A stretch of 64,000 nucleotides of DNA from an uncultured Oscillospiraceae bacterium (GTDB lineage: Bacteria > Bacillota > Clostridia > Oscillospirales > Acutalibacteraceae), in NCBI GenBank assembly GCA_900539165.1, contig UQAZ01000003.1, forward strand, positions 54,616 to 118,615, read 5' to 3'. Below the pieces are notes generated by a model. It was given only the letters and a program-made list of their open reading frames with translations, did not search any database and had not been told where the DNA came from. Shown here in pieces: positions 25,944 to 34,922 of this stretch (its first letter is position 1; every line of letters starts with the position of its first letter). A program made the translations under genes and the position numbers.

Positions 25944-26000
25944 TATCCCCTCTGTCACCTGCGGTGACGTCTCCCCTTGACAAGGGGAGCGTTGAGAGTT
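25944..26000. repeat. Intergenic hairpin repeat, left-half copy
   Basis: ATCCCCTC, a GTCACC/GGTGAC hairpin and a CTCCCCTT/AAGGGGAG hairpin reproduce the left half of the complete unit with compensatory base changes in each stem. This shows that structure rather than sequence is conserved. Confidence 0.65.
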
Positions 26001-26051
26001 CTCTCCTTGAAAAAGGAATCATAGGCTGATGATAATACTTTTACGACACGC

Positions 26052-26083
26052 AAAAACGACACCTTAACAATCAGGTGTCGTTT
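26052..26083 (-). terminator. Terminator overlapping the DUF4430 gene stop codon
   Basis: Minus-strand stem AAACGACACCT / AGGTGTCGTTT followed by TT. The 5' arm encodes the last residues (NDT) of the DUF4430 protein and the TGA lies in the loop. Confidence 0.8.
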
Positions 26084-26886
26084 ACATGTATTACATATTT
26101 CCAAACTATTTTTGTGTTTGATTTTATTTTTTCGGCATCACAGGAACGCCCCGGATATACACCGTTGACGCTGTATTTCCATCCGCTTTCCGAGCCGCAG
26201 TCCTTTTGGTCGAGATTGTTAATTCCGTAAACATACTTTCCGAATCCCGAATCGGTTGCGTTGAGAGGTATGTTGTTTTCGTCACAGGCTCTTTTGAGCA
26301 GGGAATAAACGGATTCGCCCTGCTTCGCTTTTAGCGAATAATCCTTCAGAATATAACCGCTTGACGGAACATAAGCCTCCTTGCCGTCGGTGAGGTTGCC
26401 CATATTATTTAATATTACCGAGCAGTCGATTGTTACGGTACAGTTGTAGGTCTTTTTATCGTCGGTATTCGTACCTTGTTGCGGTTTTTGTGACGGTTTG
26501 GCTGTTGCGTTGCCCGACGAGCCGGAGCTTGACGAGCCTGAACTCGATGATGAACCCGAGCCGGAGCCTGATGCAGAGGCGGAATTGCCTTGCTTGTCGG
26601 ATGCGCCTGAACCTGTCTTGTTAGATGCTGACGGGTTTGTGTTTTTGCCGTTTGAGTTGTCGGCGTCATTGCTTTTGGAATCTGTGGATTTCTGTGCGTT
26701 ATCGTCCTGTGTTTCGGATTGGGAAGAATCGCTGTTTGATGCCTGTTCTCGGCTTTCCTGCGAAACCGAGGAGGCGTTGTGATTTTCTTCGTATTTTTCA
26801 GCGCCGACAATTCCCAATGAGCCACATCCCAAAAGCAGAATGGTAATAATCAGGACTATTACAGCCTGCTTTGTTTTTTTATTCAA
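26071..26886 (-). CDS. Secreted DUF4430-domain lipoprotein with Ser/Gly/Asn-rich linker
   Basis: 271 residues from a TTG start that overlaps the upstream HprK-like gene by 8 bases. The N-terminal hydrophobic segment ends in LLLGCGS, a plausible lipobox with C21. Residues about 35-130 are a low-complexity Ser/Gly/Asn/Lys linker. Residues about 133-271 form a DUF4430 (transcobalamin-like, beta-grasp) domain: CTVTIDCSVILNNM, KQGESVYSLLKRAC, GKYVYGINNLDQKDCGSESGW and YSVNGVYPGRSCDAEKI. DUF4430 domains occur on surface proteins with ligand-binding or adhesive roles. The ligand here is unknown. Confidence 0.8.
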   Translation of the reverse strand: MNKKTKQAVIVLIITILLLGCGSLGIVGAEKYEENHNASSVSQESREQASNSDSSQSETQDDNAQKSTDSKSNDADNSNGKNTNPSASNKTGSGASDKQGNSASASGSGSGSSSSSGSSSSGSSGNATAKPSQKPQQGTNTDDKKTYNCTVTIDCSVILNNMGNLTDGKEAYVPSSGYILKDYSLKAKQGESVYSLLKRACDENNIPLNATDSGFGKYVYGINNLDQKDCGSESGWKYSVNGVYPGRSCDAEKIKSNTKIVWKYVIHVNDT

Positions 26887-27607
26887 AGTCGCTCATTTCC
26901 TTTTTCATTGCGTTGTAAGAACACAGCACGGCATCGTCGCTCATATTGCATCCTAAATCGTAAATCGGTACAAGCTTAAATATCTCGTTGAGATTATCCA
27001 TAAGCATATTCATACGAGCTTCGCCTAAGCGTCTTACGGTTTGGGAGAAAATGTTATATATCGCCTTGCCTGTGTCCGCCTTTTTGATTTGGTTTGTTTC
27101 GCTTCTGCTTAAAAAACAAATTCCTGCCAACGGCACAACAGCCGGTGTAGAATAATCGTACTTTCCACTCCACGGAGTACCGCACGCATATGGCTTGCCG
27201 TCTATGATTCTGATGGCAGGCTTATCGTCGTTTAATATGTAAGCTCTGTCGCCGAAGTGCTTTAACCAAAGCTGAGTGTGCGTTGACTTTCCCGTACCGC
27301 TGTCTGCGCTGAACGCATAAGCAACTCCGTCAACAACAACGCAAGATGAATGAAGCAGTATACCGTTGAATTTGATTAAATCGGTGTAAAAATCACTGCC
27401 TGTCAGCATATATTCCCAATCGCCTTGATTAAGCTCGGGATGTTCTTTAATGGCAGCTTCAACTCTGCTGTCGTCTACATTGATAACGATGTTAGCCTTT
27501 ATGTTCTCGTCCTGATTTTTGCTGAGATAGGGGATAGCTTGCTTTTCGGTTCTGCCTTTCGGCTCGATTATTTCAACTCTAAGCTGTGCAATATCATAAA
27601 ATGGCAT
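26879..27607 (-). CDS. HPr kinase-like P-loop protein
   Basis: The 242-residue cytoplasmic protein has a Walker A loop SADSGTGKST (100-109), a downstream DD motif (ILNDDKPAIRI) equivalent to the HprK catalytic region, and CGTPWSGKYD where PEP-carboxykinase-like folds close the site. It lacks the HprK N-terminal domain and is shorter than true HPr kinase (about 310). Such orphan kinases occur beside small-peptide biosynthesis genes in other bacteria; none is visible here. It is co-expressed with the DUF4430 lipoprotein through an 8-base overlap. Substrate unknown. AAAGGA lies about 9 bases before the ATG. Confidence 0.75.
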   Translation of the reverse strand: MPFYDIAQLRVEIIEPKGRTEKQAIPYLSKNQDENIKANIVINVDDSRVEAAIKEHPELNQGDWEYMLTGSDFYTDLIKFNGILLHSSCVVVDGVAYAFSADSGTGKSTHTQLWLKHFGDRAYILNDDKPAIRIIDGKPYACGTPWSGKYDYSTPAVVPLAGICFLSRSETNQIKKADTGKAIYNIFSQTVRRLGEARMNMLMDNLNEIFKLVPIYDLGCNMSDDAVLCSYNAMKKEMSDFE

Positions 27608-27641
27608 AGTAAATTTCCTTTAACAATATTATTTCATTTTG

Positions 27642-27670
27642 ATTATAAAACAAATAATCGCCTTAGTCAA
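27642..27670 (-). promoter_or_regulatory. Promoter of the HprK-like/DUF4430 operon
   Basis: Minus-strand TTGACT (27665-27670), 17-base spacer, TATAAT (27642-27647), about 35 bases before the HprK-like ATG. Confidence 0.82.
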
Positions 27671-27691
27671 CTTGAAAAATTAAATTAGGTA

Positions 27692-27720
27692 TTGAAATTT
27701 TTTTATTTATAATGTATATT
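27692..27720 (+). promoter_or_regulatory. Promoter of the TrmH-family methyltransferase gene
   Basis: TTGAAA (27692-27697), 17-base spacer, TATATT (27715-27720). It is divergent from the HprK-like promoter and separated from it by about 20 bases. Confidence 0.7.
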
Positions 27721-27810
27721 ATATTAAAATATAATAATTATCAAAAGTATCGTTTGGTGATTTTAGTTAAACGAAAAGCAGATTTGCAAAATTTGGCACA
27801 GGAGATGTGT

Positions 27811-28581
27811 ATGGAAAAAATCACAAGCAAAAATAACACTCTAATTAAGGACACCAAAAAACTCTTCACCTCATCTAAAGCAAGAGCAGAAGCAAGACGC
27901 TTTGTTTTAGAAGGGGCAAGGCTATGCTTTGATGTCCTTAATTCTGTTTATGAGGGCGAAAGCGTGCTATGCACCGAGGAGATAATGAGTAAATATCCCG
28001 ATAAGGTAAACGCTCTCGTTAATGCGTGCGATAACGCATATTTGATTACCGACGAAATAGCGCAGAGGCTGACGGATACAAAATCGCCTCAGGGCATATT
28101 CCTTGTGGTTAAGATGAAAAGTATAAGTAACGCTGTCGGTGATAAGATTATCGCTCTGGATAATGTTCAGGACCCCAGCAATGTCGGCGCTGTAATTCGC
28201 TCGGCAGAGGCTCTCGGAATTGACAGCGTGATTGTCGGCGGAGGCTGTGACATATATAATCCTAAGGCCATCAGAGCCACTATGGGTTCGCTTTTAAGAA
28301 TGAATATTGTCAAAACGGACAATCTTTTGGAATATATCAAGAGGCTTGAGGCTGACGGCTATAATGCTTACGCTACCGTTCCCGATGCAAATGCATGCAG
28401 AATTACCGATGTTGATTTCAGCCAAAAGACGGTTTGCGTTATCGGAAATGAAGCAAACGGAGTAAGTCAGGAGGTTAAGGCTGTGTGTAATTCTCTTATT
28501 ACAATACCGATGCTCGGCAGGGCGGAGAGCCTAAATGCCGGTGTCGCCGCCTCTATAACTATGTGGGAGATGCTCAGATGA
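27811..28581 (+). CDS. TrmH/SpoU-family RNA 2'-O-methyltransferase
   Basis: The start is set at ATG 27811, which has AGGAG 6 bases upstream; 256 residues result. The N-terminal part (1-95) is a SpoU_sub_bind (L30e-like) domain. The C-terminal trefoil-knot SPOUT domain carries the three SpoU motifs: LDNVQDPSNVGAVIRSAEALGI, VIGNEANGV, and IPMLGRAESLNAGVAASI. It methylates a ribose 2'-OH, most likely in 23S rRNA, but the exact site cannot be told (RlmB-like or TsnR-like). It overlaps dprA by an ATGA. Confidence 0.9.
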   Translation: MEKITSKNNTLIKDTKKLFTSSKARAEARRFVLEGARLCFDVLNSVYEGESVLCTEEIMSKYPDKVNALVNACDNAYLITDEIAQRLTDTKSPQGIFLVVKMKSISNAVGDKIIALDNVQDPSNVGAVIRSAEALGIDSVIVGGGCDIYNPKAIRATMGSLLRMNIVKTDNLLEYIKRLEADGYNAYATVPDANACRITDVDFSQKTVCVIGNEANGVSQEVKAVCNSLITIPMLGRAESLNAGVAASITMWEMLR

Positions 28582-29786
28582 GTGGGTCACTTTATTGGGT
28601 TTGGTTTCAGTCCTGTATAGGCTGCGGTAAAAGATTTATAGATGTGCTTGACTATTTCGGCAGTATTGAGGCATTTTATGAAAGTAATTACCTTCAGAAA
28701 AAATGCTGTCCCGATGTAAGCGATAAAATTCTGGAGCGTACGGAGAGCTTTACGCTTGATGACGCACAAAAAGTTATTGATGAGTGCAGACGAAATAATT
28801 GGCGCATAATTACATATGAGGATAGTGAATATCCTGTTAAGCTAAAGAATATTTATAATCCTCCTGCCGTTCTTTATGTTAGCGGCACGCTCCCCGATAT
28901 AGATAAATCTTTTACTTTCGGTGCAGTCGGCACAAGACGGGCTTCACCGTATGCATTAAGAGCGTCAAGGGTTATTTCAAAAGGCGTTGCAAGATGCTCG
29001 GGTGTGATTATCAGCGGCGGTGCGTTGGGCATAGATACCGCTTCGCACGAGGGCGCTCTTGAGGCAGGCGGAAAAACCATTGCCGTTTTGGGTTGCGGCT
29101 TGGGTGCAAATTACCTTATGAGCAATGCCGATTTGAGACGGCGAATCGCTCTTAACGGTGCGCTTGTCACAGAATATCCGCCCAAAACTCAGGCAAGCAA
29201 ATATACATTCCCTGCAAGAAACAGAATTATCAGCGGATTGACGGATGCCGTTTTTGTGGCAGAAGCAGGGATTAAAAGCGGCTCGCTTATTACCGCTTCT
29301 TATGCAATAGACCAAGGCAGAGATATATTTGTTCTTCCTGCAAGTATTTTTGATGCTAAGTTCAACGGAACAAATAAATTAATTGAGGACGGTGCGATAC
29401 CTGTCACCTCGATGAGTGTTATTTTGTCTCATTATAAGGAGAAGTACAAAACGCTTGACACATCTAAGCTTGCTACCTTTGAGGAGCTGCTTTGCGATGA
29501 ATATAAGCAAAGGGATATAGAACCTCAGCAGGACGGGCAGCTTTCCTTTGACAGAATAGAGGAACACAGAGACGCTCAGGACGAAATCACGCAGACTGCC
29601 ATAAAAATTTCGGGTAACGAAAAGGCGGTGTATAGCGCTTTGAGCGACGGCTTTACCGATATAGACAGTATTGCCGCAAAGGCGAATTTGGATATAAAAA
29701 CAGTCCTTATGTCGCTTACTATGCTGGAACTTGACGGCTTGGCAGAGGCAGGCATAGGAAAAAGATACAGAAAAAAGCAGGCATAA
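28578..29786 (+). CDS. dprA: DNA processing protein DprA/Smf
   Basis: The start at 28578 overlaps the upstream stop (ATGA) and lies behind GGGAG, giving 402 residues. It binds incoming single-stranded DNA and loads RecA during transformation. The Rossmann-like core spans about 110-300: GTRRASPYALRA, SGGALGIDTASHEGAL, VLGCGL, and FPARNRIISGL. A helical N-terminal domain and a C-terminal winged-helix (about 345-400, SLTMLELDGLAEAGIGKRYRK) complete the family layout. Followed 54 bases later by topA, a standard dprA-topA order. Confidence 0.94.
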   Translation: MSGSLYWVWFQSCIGCGKRFIDVLDYFGSIEAFYESNYLQKKCCPDVSDKILERTESFTLDDAQKVIDECRRNNWRIITYEDSEYPVKLKNIYNPPAVLYVSGTLPDIDKSFTFGAVGTRRASPYALRASRVISKGVARCSGVIISGGALGIDTASHEGALEAGGKTIAVLGCGLGANYLMSNADLRRRIALNGALVTEYPPKTQASKYTFPARNRIISGLTDAVFVAEAGIKSGSLITASYAIDQGRDIFVLPASIFDAKFNGTNKLIEDGAIPVTSMSVILSHYKEKYKTLDTSKLATFEELLCDEYKQRDIEPQQDGQLSFDRIEEHRDAQDEITQTAIKISGNEKAVYSALSDGFTDIDSIAAKANLDIKTVLMSLTMLELDGLAEAGIGKRYRKKQA

Positions 29787-29840
29787 ATTTATTTAATACC
29801 GCTTGCTTAATAAGATATTAACCGAAAGGATTTTATAATA

Positions 29841-31955
29841 ATGGCAAAATCTAAATTAGTAATTGTGGAGTCACCCGCAAAGGCTAAAAACATAAAAGGC
29901 TATTTGGGCGACGGATATGAGGTTATCGCTTCTATGGGACATGTTCGTGACCTTCCGGCAGCAAGGCTCAGCGTGGATATTGAGCATAACTTTGAGCCTA
30001 AGTATGCTGTAATTAAGGGCAAGGAAGCATTGGTTGACGAGCTAAAGACAAAGGCTAACAAGGCTGAATATGTTTATCTCGCAACCGACCCCGACCGTGA
30101 GGGAGAGGCTATTTCGTGGCACCTTGCAAACATTCTTAACTTGAAGCTCAGCGACAAAAACCGCGTCACATTTAATGAAATCACAAAAACAGGCGTAAAA
30201 AACGGTATGTCAAGTCCCAGAGAAATTGACATTGACCTTGTAAATGCACAGCAGGCTCGCCGTATTCTCGACAGACTTATCGGATATAAGCTTTCTCCGT
30301 TTGTAAGCCAAAAAATTCGCAGAGGTCTTTCGGCAGGCAGAGTACAGAGCGTAGCTTTGAGACTTGTTGTTGACAGAGAAAACGAAATCCGTGCGTTTAA
30401 GCCTGAGGAATATTGGACAATCGACGCAAAATTTACAAATCCGCCTGACAGAAAAAGCTTTGCCGCAGTGCTTGTTCAGGACGCACAAGGCAATAAGGTC
30501 GGCACGGATAAGAATAAAATTCCGTCAAAGCAGGAGGCAGACAAAATGCTCTCCGATTTGGAAAATGCGGAATATGTTGTTGAAAGCGTAAAGAAGGGTA
30601 CAAGAAAGAAAAATCCCGCACCTCCGTTCATTACCTCCACACTTCAGCAGGAGGCTTCTCGCCGTCTCTCGTTCCAAGCAAGAAGAACTATGAAAGCGGC
30701 TCAGGAGCTTTACGAGGGTGTTGATGTTAAATCTCTCGGCACAGTCGGTCTTATCACCTATATGAGAACAGACTCGCTTCGTATCTCCGATGAGGCAAGA
30801 GCCGCAGGTAATGATTTTATCAAGAACGAGTACGGAGAAAAATATCTTCCGTCTGCTCCGAGATTTTATAAAACAAGAGGAAATGCGCAGGACGGACACG
30901 AAGCCATCAGACCATCTATGCCTAATGTTACACCCGAGTCTGTAAAGGATTCGCTTACCTCTGACCAGTATAAGATTTATAAGCTCGTATGGGAGAGATT
31001 TATCGCTTCACTTATGGCTTCTTGCGTGCAGGAAACCATGAAGGTTGAGATTAAAGCGAACGGCTACACTTTGTCAGCCAGCGGATATACTGTAAAGTTT
31101 GACGGCTTTACAGCGCTTTATGAAGAAAAAACCGATGATGCCCAAAAGAAGGACAGCGAATCTCCGCTTCCTCCTGTTGCAAAGGGCGATGTGCTTAAAC
31201 TAAAGTCGATTCTCGGCAATCAGCACTTTACTCAGCCACCGGCAAGATATACCGAAGCGTCGCTTACAAAAGCACTTGAGGAAAACGGCGTAGGTCGTCC
31301 GTCTACCTATGTTACAATCACATCAACCATTCTTTCAAAAGAGTATGTTGTTCGTGAGGGCAAGCAGTTTGTTCCTACCGAGCTTGGCGAAGCAGTAACA
31401 AATCTTCTCAAGGAGAGAATCCCTAATATCGTAAATGTCAAGTATACTTCAAAAATGGAGGATGACCTTGATAAAATCGATTCGGGCGAGAAGAATTATA
31501 TTGATATGATTAGGCTCTACTATGATGATTTTGTTGAGCCGCTTGAAAAAGCAAAGAAGGATATGCAGGGCGTAAAGATTAAGCTCAAGGAAGAGGAAAC
31601 CGATGTCGTTTGCGAAAAATGCGGCAGAAAGATGGTCGTTAAGGTGGGCAGATTCGGCAAATTCTTAGCTTGCCCGGGTTATCCGGAATGTAAGAATGCA
31701 AAACCGCTTGTGACTAAGACGAATGCAAAATGTCCTGAGTGCGGCGGTGATGTTATAGAAAAAAAGACTAAGAGAGGAACACCGTTTTACGGCTGCTCAA
31801 ATTATCCTAAGTGTAACTTTATGACATGGGACGCACCTACGGACGAAACCTGTCCGCAGTGCGGAAAGTCCTTGTTCAGAAAGAAAGGCAATATCCTTTA
31901 CTGTCCCGACACCGAGGGCTGCGGATATTCTAAAACAGCAGAAAAGAAAAAGTAA
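29841..31955 (+). CDS. topA: DNA topoisomerase I
   Basis: The 704-residue type IA topoisomerase relaxes negative supercoils. The Toprim domain includes VIVESPAKAKNIKGYLG and DPDREGEAISWHL (DxDxE-type metal motif). The active-site Tyr lies in GLITYMRTDSLRIS, near residue 305. The C-terminus has three Cys4 zinc-finger repeats (VCEKCGRKMVVKVGRFGKFLACPGYPEC, then two more beginning KCPECGG and TCPQCGK). AAAGGA precedes the ATG. The trmFO gene follows one base after the stop. Confidence 0.97.
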   Translation: MAKSKLVIVESPAKAKNIKGYLGDGYEVIASMGHVRDLPAARLSVDIEHNFEPKYAVIKGKEALVDELKTKANKAEYVYLATDPDREGEAISWHLANILNLKLSDKNRVTFNEITKTGVKNGMSSPREIDIDLVNAQQARRILDRLIGYKLSPFVSQKIRRGLSAGRVQSVALRLVVDRENEIRAFKPEEYWTIDAKFTNPPDRKSFAAVLVQDAQGNKVGTDKNKIPSKQEADKMLSDLENAEYVVESVKKGTRKKNPAPPFITSTLQQEASRRLSFQARRTMKAAQELYEGVDVKSLGTVGLITYMRTDSLRISDEARAAGNDFIKNEYGEKYLPSAPRFYKTRGNAQDGHEAIRPSMPNVTPESVKDSLTSDQYKIYKLVWERFIASLMASCVQETMKVEIKANGYTLSASGYTVKFDGFTALYEEKTDDAQKKDSESPLPPVAKGDVLKLKSILGNQHFTQPPARYTEASLTKALEENGVGRPSTYVTITSTILSKEYVVREGKQFVPTELGEAVTNLLKERIPNIVNVKYTSKMEDDLDKIDSGEKNYIDMIRLYYDDFVEPLEKAKKDMQGVKIKLKEEETDVVCEKCGRKMVVKVGRFGKFLACPGYPECKNAKPLVTKTNAKCPECGGDVIEKKTKRGTPFYGCSNYPKCNFMTWDAPTDETCPQCGKSLFRKKGNILYCPDTEGCGYSKTAEKKK

Positions 31956-31956
31956 T

Positions 31957-33249
31957 ATGAAAAAATTTACAGTAGTCGGAGCAGGTCTTGCAGGCTGTGA
32001 GGCTGCGTGGCAGATTGCCGAAAGCGGTTATCCCGTTACGCTCGTTGAAATGAAGCCGATAAGGTTTTCTCCGGCACATAAAAGTGAGAACTTTGCAGAG
32101 CTTGTGTGTTCAAATTCTCTAAAGGCGTCCCGTATAGAAAGTGCGGCAGGTTTGCTCAAAGAGGAAATGGCTCGCCTCGGCTCGCTTACCGTTTCGGTGG
32201 CACGCAGATGTGCCGTACCGGCAGGCGGAGCGCTTGCGGTAGACAGAAATGATTTTTCGTCGGCGGTTACCGATATGATAAAAAATCATCCGAATATAAC
32301 GGTTGAACATAGAGTGTTTGATAAAATTTCGCCTGATGATGACGAGATTTTGATAATTGCAACGGGTCCGTTGACAGACAGCAAGCTTGCAGATGAAATT
32401 AAAGGTCTTTGTGGCTACTGCCTTTCGTTTTATGATGCGGCTGCGCCTATCGTTACCGCAGAAAGCGTAGATATGACAAAGGCATTCGGAGCTTCGAGAT
32501 ATGACAGAGGCGGCGACGACGATTATATCAACTGCCCGTTTAATAAGGCAGAGTATGAGGCATTTATAAACGAACTGATTAACGCAGAGGGTGCAGTTGT
32601 TCACGACTTTGATGTGTATGAGGGTTGTATGCCGATAGAAAAACTTGCCAAAAGAGGTCTTGATGCTCCACGCTTCGGACCTATGAAGCCTGTCGGATTG
32701 GTTGACCCGAACACAGGACACAGACCGTGGGCTTGTGTTCAGCTTCGCCGTGAAAACAGTAAGGGTACTCTGTTTAATTTGGTCGGTTTTCAGACAAATT
32801 TGAAATTCGGCGAGCAGAAAAGGGTATTTTCTATGATACCCGGGCTTGAAAATGCCGAATTTATCAGATACGGTGTAATGCACAGAAATTCGTTTTTAGA
32901 TTCTCCACGGCTTTTGAATCCCGATTTCAGTCTGAGGGCAAATGACCGTATTTTCTTTGCCGGACAGATTACAGGCGTTGAGGGATATATGGAATCGGCG
33001 GCTTCGGGAATAATGGCAGGCATAAATGCAGTCAAAAAAGCAAGAGGCGAGGAATCACTTGTGCTTGGCGAATGTAATATGATTGGTGCGCTGAGCCGTT
33101 ACATAAGCGACGAGAGTGTTAAGAATTTTCAGCCTATGGGTGCAAATTTCGGCATTCTGCCGCCTATTGAGCCAAAGATTAAGGATAAAAAAGAACGCTA
33201 TGCCGCATTGAGCAGGCGAGCGCTGGACGAGCTTGAAGCATTGGGATGA
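31957..33249 (+). CDS. trmFO: Methylenetetrahydrofolate-tRNA (uracil-54-C5)-methyltransferase TrmFO
   Basis: The 430-residue flavoprotein makes T54 in tRNA using methylene-THF rather than SAM. The FAD-binding start VVGAGLAGCEAAWQIAESG (6-24), the ELVCSNSLK catalytic-Cys segment near residue 50, and the GLVDPNTGHRPWACVQLRREN and GQITGVEGYMESAASGI blocks are all diagnostic. The order topA-trmFO is common in Firmicutes. Confidence 0.96.
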   Translation: MKKFTVVGAGLAGCEAAWQIAESGYPVTLVEMKPIRFSPAHKSENFAELVCSNSLKASRIESAAGLLKEEMARLGSLTVSVARRCAVPAGGALAVDRNDFSSAVTDMIKNHPNITVEHRVFDKISPDDDEILIIATGPLTDSKLADEIKGLCGYCLSFYDAAAPIVTAESVDMTKAFGASRYDRGGDDDYINCPFNKAEYEAFINELINAEGAVVHDFDVYEGCMPIEKLAKRGLDAPRFGPMKPVGLVDPNTGHRPWACVQLRRENSKGTLFNLVGFQTNLKFGEQKRVFSMIPGLENAEFIRYGVMHRNSFLDSPRLLNPDFSLRANDRIFFAGQITGVEGYMESAASGIMAGINAVKKARGEESLVLGECNMIGALSRYISDESVKNFQPMGANFGILPPIEPKIKDKKERYAALSRRALDELEALG

Positions 33250-33256
33250 TGAATGT

Positions 33257-34249
33257 ATGAAAATTATAGTTGACGCAATGGGCGGAGATAACGCTCCCGA
33301 TGAAATCATAAAGGGAAGCGTGCTTGCGCTTGAGGAGTTCGATATTGACGAGATGATTCTTCTCGGTGACGACGGTGCTATGCGAGAGAGTATTGAGCGT
33401 TGTAGCGTTCCTCGTGACAGGCTCAGGCTTGTGCATTGCTCACAGGTGATTGATAATTGCGACGAGGCAAAAACGGTGCTTAAAGGGAAGCCGGACAGTT
33501 CTATGGCGGTCGGCTTCAAAATGCTTAACGAGGGCAAGGGCGATGCTTTCGTCAGCGCAGGCAACACGGGCGCAATCACGGTGGGTGCGACCTTGATTAC
33601 TAAGAGGATTAAGGGCGTTAAGCGACCTGCCATAGCTTCGGTTATGCCGAGTGCGGACAAGCCGTTTTTGCTTATGGATTGCGGTGCAAACGCAGAGTGC
33701 AAAAGCGAATATTTGTATCAGTTTGGATTGCTCGGCTCTCTGTATATGAAAAACATTATGGGTGTGGTTAATCCTAAAGTCGCACTTGCAAATAACGGAA
33801 GCGAGGAAACTAAGGGAACTCCTGTCGTCAAGGAGGCTTACGCTTTGATGAGCAAAGCACCGTATAATTTTATAGGCAATATTGAGGGCAGAAGAATACC
33901 GTACGGTGACGCGGATGTTGTTGTTGCCGACGGCTTTACGGGTAATTTGATACTCAAAACCTATGAGGGTGTTGCAAAGGTGCTTATGCAGGGCATAAAG
34001 GACGCTTTTTATAAAAATGCGTTTTCTAAGCTGGCATATCTCGGGGTACGCTCGGGCATAAACGATATGAAAACTCAGTTTGATTATAAGGAATACGGCG
34101 GAGCAGTTATGCTTGGCGTTAAAAAGCCTGTGGTTAAGGCTCACGGCTCGGCAGACGCACGCACATTTAAGAATGCGATTAAGCAGGCGGTTTGGTTTTT
34201 GCAGACCGATTTGATAGAAAAGATAGAAAAGGAATTGGCTAAGGACTGA
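33257..34249 (+). CDS. plsX: Phosphate acyltransferase PlsX
   Basis: 330 residues from the ATG at 33257 (MKIIVDAMGGDNAPDEI, the invariant PlsX N-terminus). It makes acyl-phosphate from acyl-ACP for phospholipid synthesis. GNTGAITVGATL, ANNGSEETKGTPVVKEAY and DVVVADGFTGNLILKT are characteristic. The usual acpP gene between plsX and rnc is absent; rnc follows directly after one base. The ribosome site is weak (GATGA), suggesting coupling to trmFO. Confidence 0.95.
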   Translation: MKIIVDAMGGDNAPDEIIKGSVLALEEFDIDEMILLGDDGAMRESIERCSVPRDRLRLVHCSQVIDNCDEAKTVLKGKPDSSMAVGFKMLNEGKGDAFVSAGNTGAITVGATLITKRIKGVKRPAIASVMPSADKPFLLMDCGANAECKSEYLYQFGLLGSLYMKNIMGVVNPKVALANNGSEETKGTPVVKEAYALMSKAPYNFIGNIEGRRIPYGDADVVVADGFTGNLILKTYEGVAKVLMQGIKDAFYKNAFSKLAYLGVRSGINDMKTQFDYKEYGGAVMLGVKKPVVKAHGSADARTFKNAIKQAVWFLQTDLIEKIEKELAKD

Positions 34250-34250
34250 T

Positions 34251-34922
34251 ATGAAAGAGCTTGAAGAAAAAATAAATTATACCTTCAAGAATAAGGAGTT
34301 GCTCAAGGAAGCATTGACTCATTCGAGCTATGCAAATGATTGTCAGCTTAAATATAATAATGAGCGTATGGAATTTTTGGGTGATGCGGTGCTGAGCCTT
34401 GTGTCGGCACAGTATCTTTACGAGCGTTATCCTAATTGGCCGGAGGGCGACTTGTCAAAGCTTCGCTCGTCGCTTGTATGCACTCAGTCGCTTTCGGATT
34501 TTGCAAGAGAAATCGACTTGGGCGATTATCTTATGCTTGGCAAAGGTGAGGAAAAAACAGGCGGTCAAGACAGAAATTCAAATCTTGAAAATGCGTTTGA
34601 AGCACTCATTGCCGCTATTTATCTTGACGGCGGTATGGAGCAGGCGAGAAAACACATTCTGCGTTTTTTGTCCAAGGACATAGACACCCACCATATTCCG
34701 TTTAAGGATTATAAAACAACCTTGCAGGAGGTTATTCAGCAGAACAAGGACGAAACACTTAATTATGTTATCGTAGGCGAGGACGGACCTCCGCACGACC
34801 GTACCTTTAAGGCAGAGGTGCATCTTAATTCAAATGTTGTCGGCACGGGTGTTGGCAAGAGTAAAAAACAGGCAGAGCAGGAGGCGGCGAAGGAGGCTCT
34901 TTCGCTGATGGGTATTATATGA
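34251..34922 (+). CDS. rnc: Ribonuclease III
   Basis: The 223-residue double-strand-specific endoribonuclease processes rRNA and mRNA. The RNase III signature NERMEFLGDAVL (about 39-50) and the catalytic Glu in LENAFEALIAAIYLDGG are present. A C-terminal dsRNA-binding domain (about 152-223) includes GKSKKQAEQEAAKEAL. The stop overlaps the next start (ATGA). It sits in the conserved rnc-smc-ftsY neighbourhood. Confidence 0.96.
   Translation: MKELEEKINYTFKNKELLKEALTHSSYANDCQLKYNNERMEFLGDAVLSLVSAQYLYERYPNWPEGDLSKLRSSLVCTQSLSDFAREIDLGDYLMLGKGEEKTGGQDRNSNLENAFEALIAAIYLDGGMEQARKHILRFLSKDIDTHHIPFKDYKTTLQEVIQQNKDETLNYVIVGEDGPPHDRTFKAEVHLNSNVVGTGVGKSKKQAEQEAAKEALSLMGII

Larger units (their letters stand above)
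25680..26051. other. Intergenic region after sigK, filled with repeat units
   Basis: This gap holds one complete and two partial copies of a hairpin-rich intergenic repeat (listed separately). It also holds a CAGGCTGTCG-AAAA-GCCCCTG-like hairpin right after sigK. No coding region is supported. Confidence 0.7.

Noticed and set aside
25731..26000. CRISPR-like array
   Set aside because: The repeats are palindromic hairpin units with inverted ends, not equal-length repeats with unique spacers, and no cas genes are present.
32119..32883. Long open frame of 254 codons on the minus strand opposite trmFO
   Set aside because: It is the antisense of a well-supported gene, has no ribosome site and gives a low-complexity, Cys/Arg/Ile-rich product without family resemblance.
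33055..34144. Two long minus-strand open frames opposite plsX
   Set aside because: They overlap each other and a certain gene, lack ribosome sites and show no recognisable domain.
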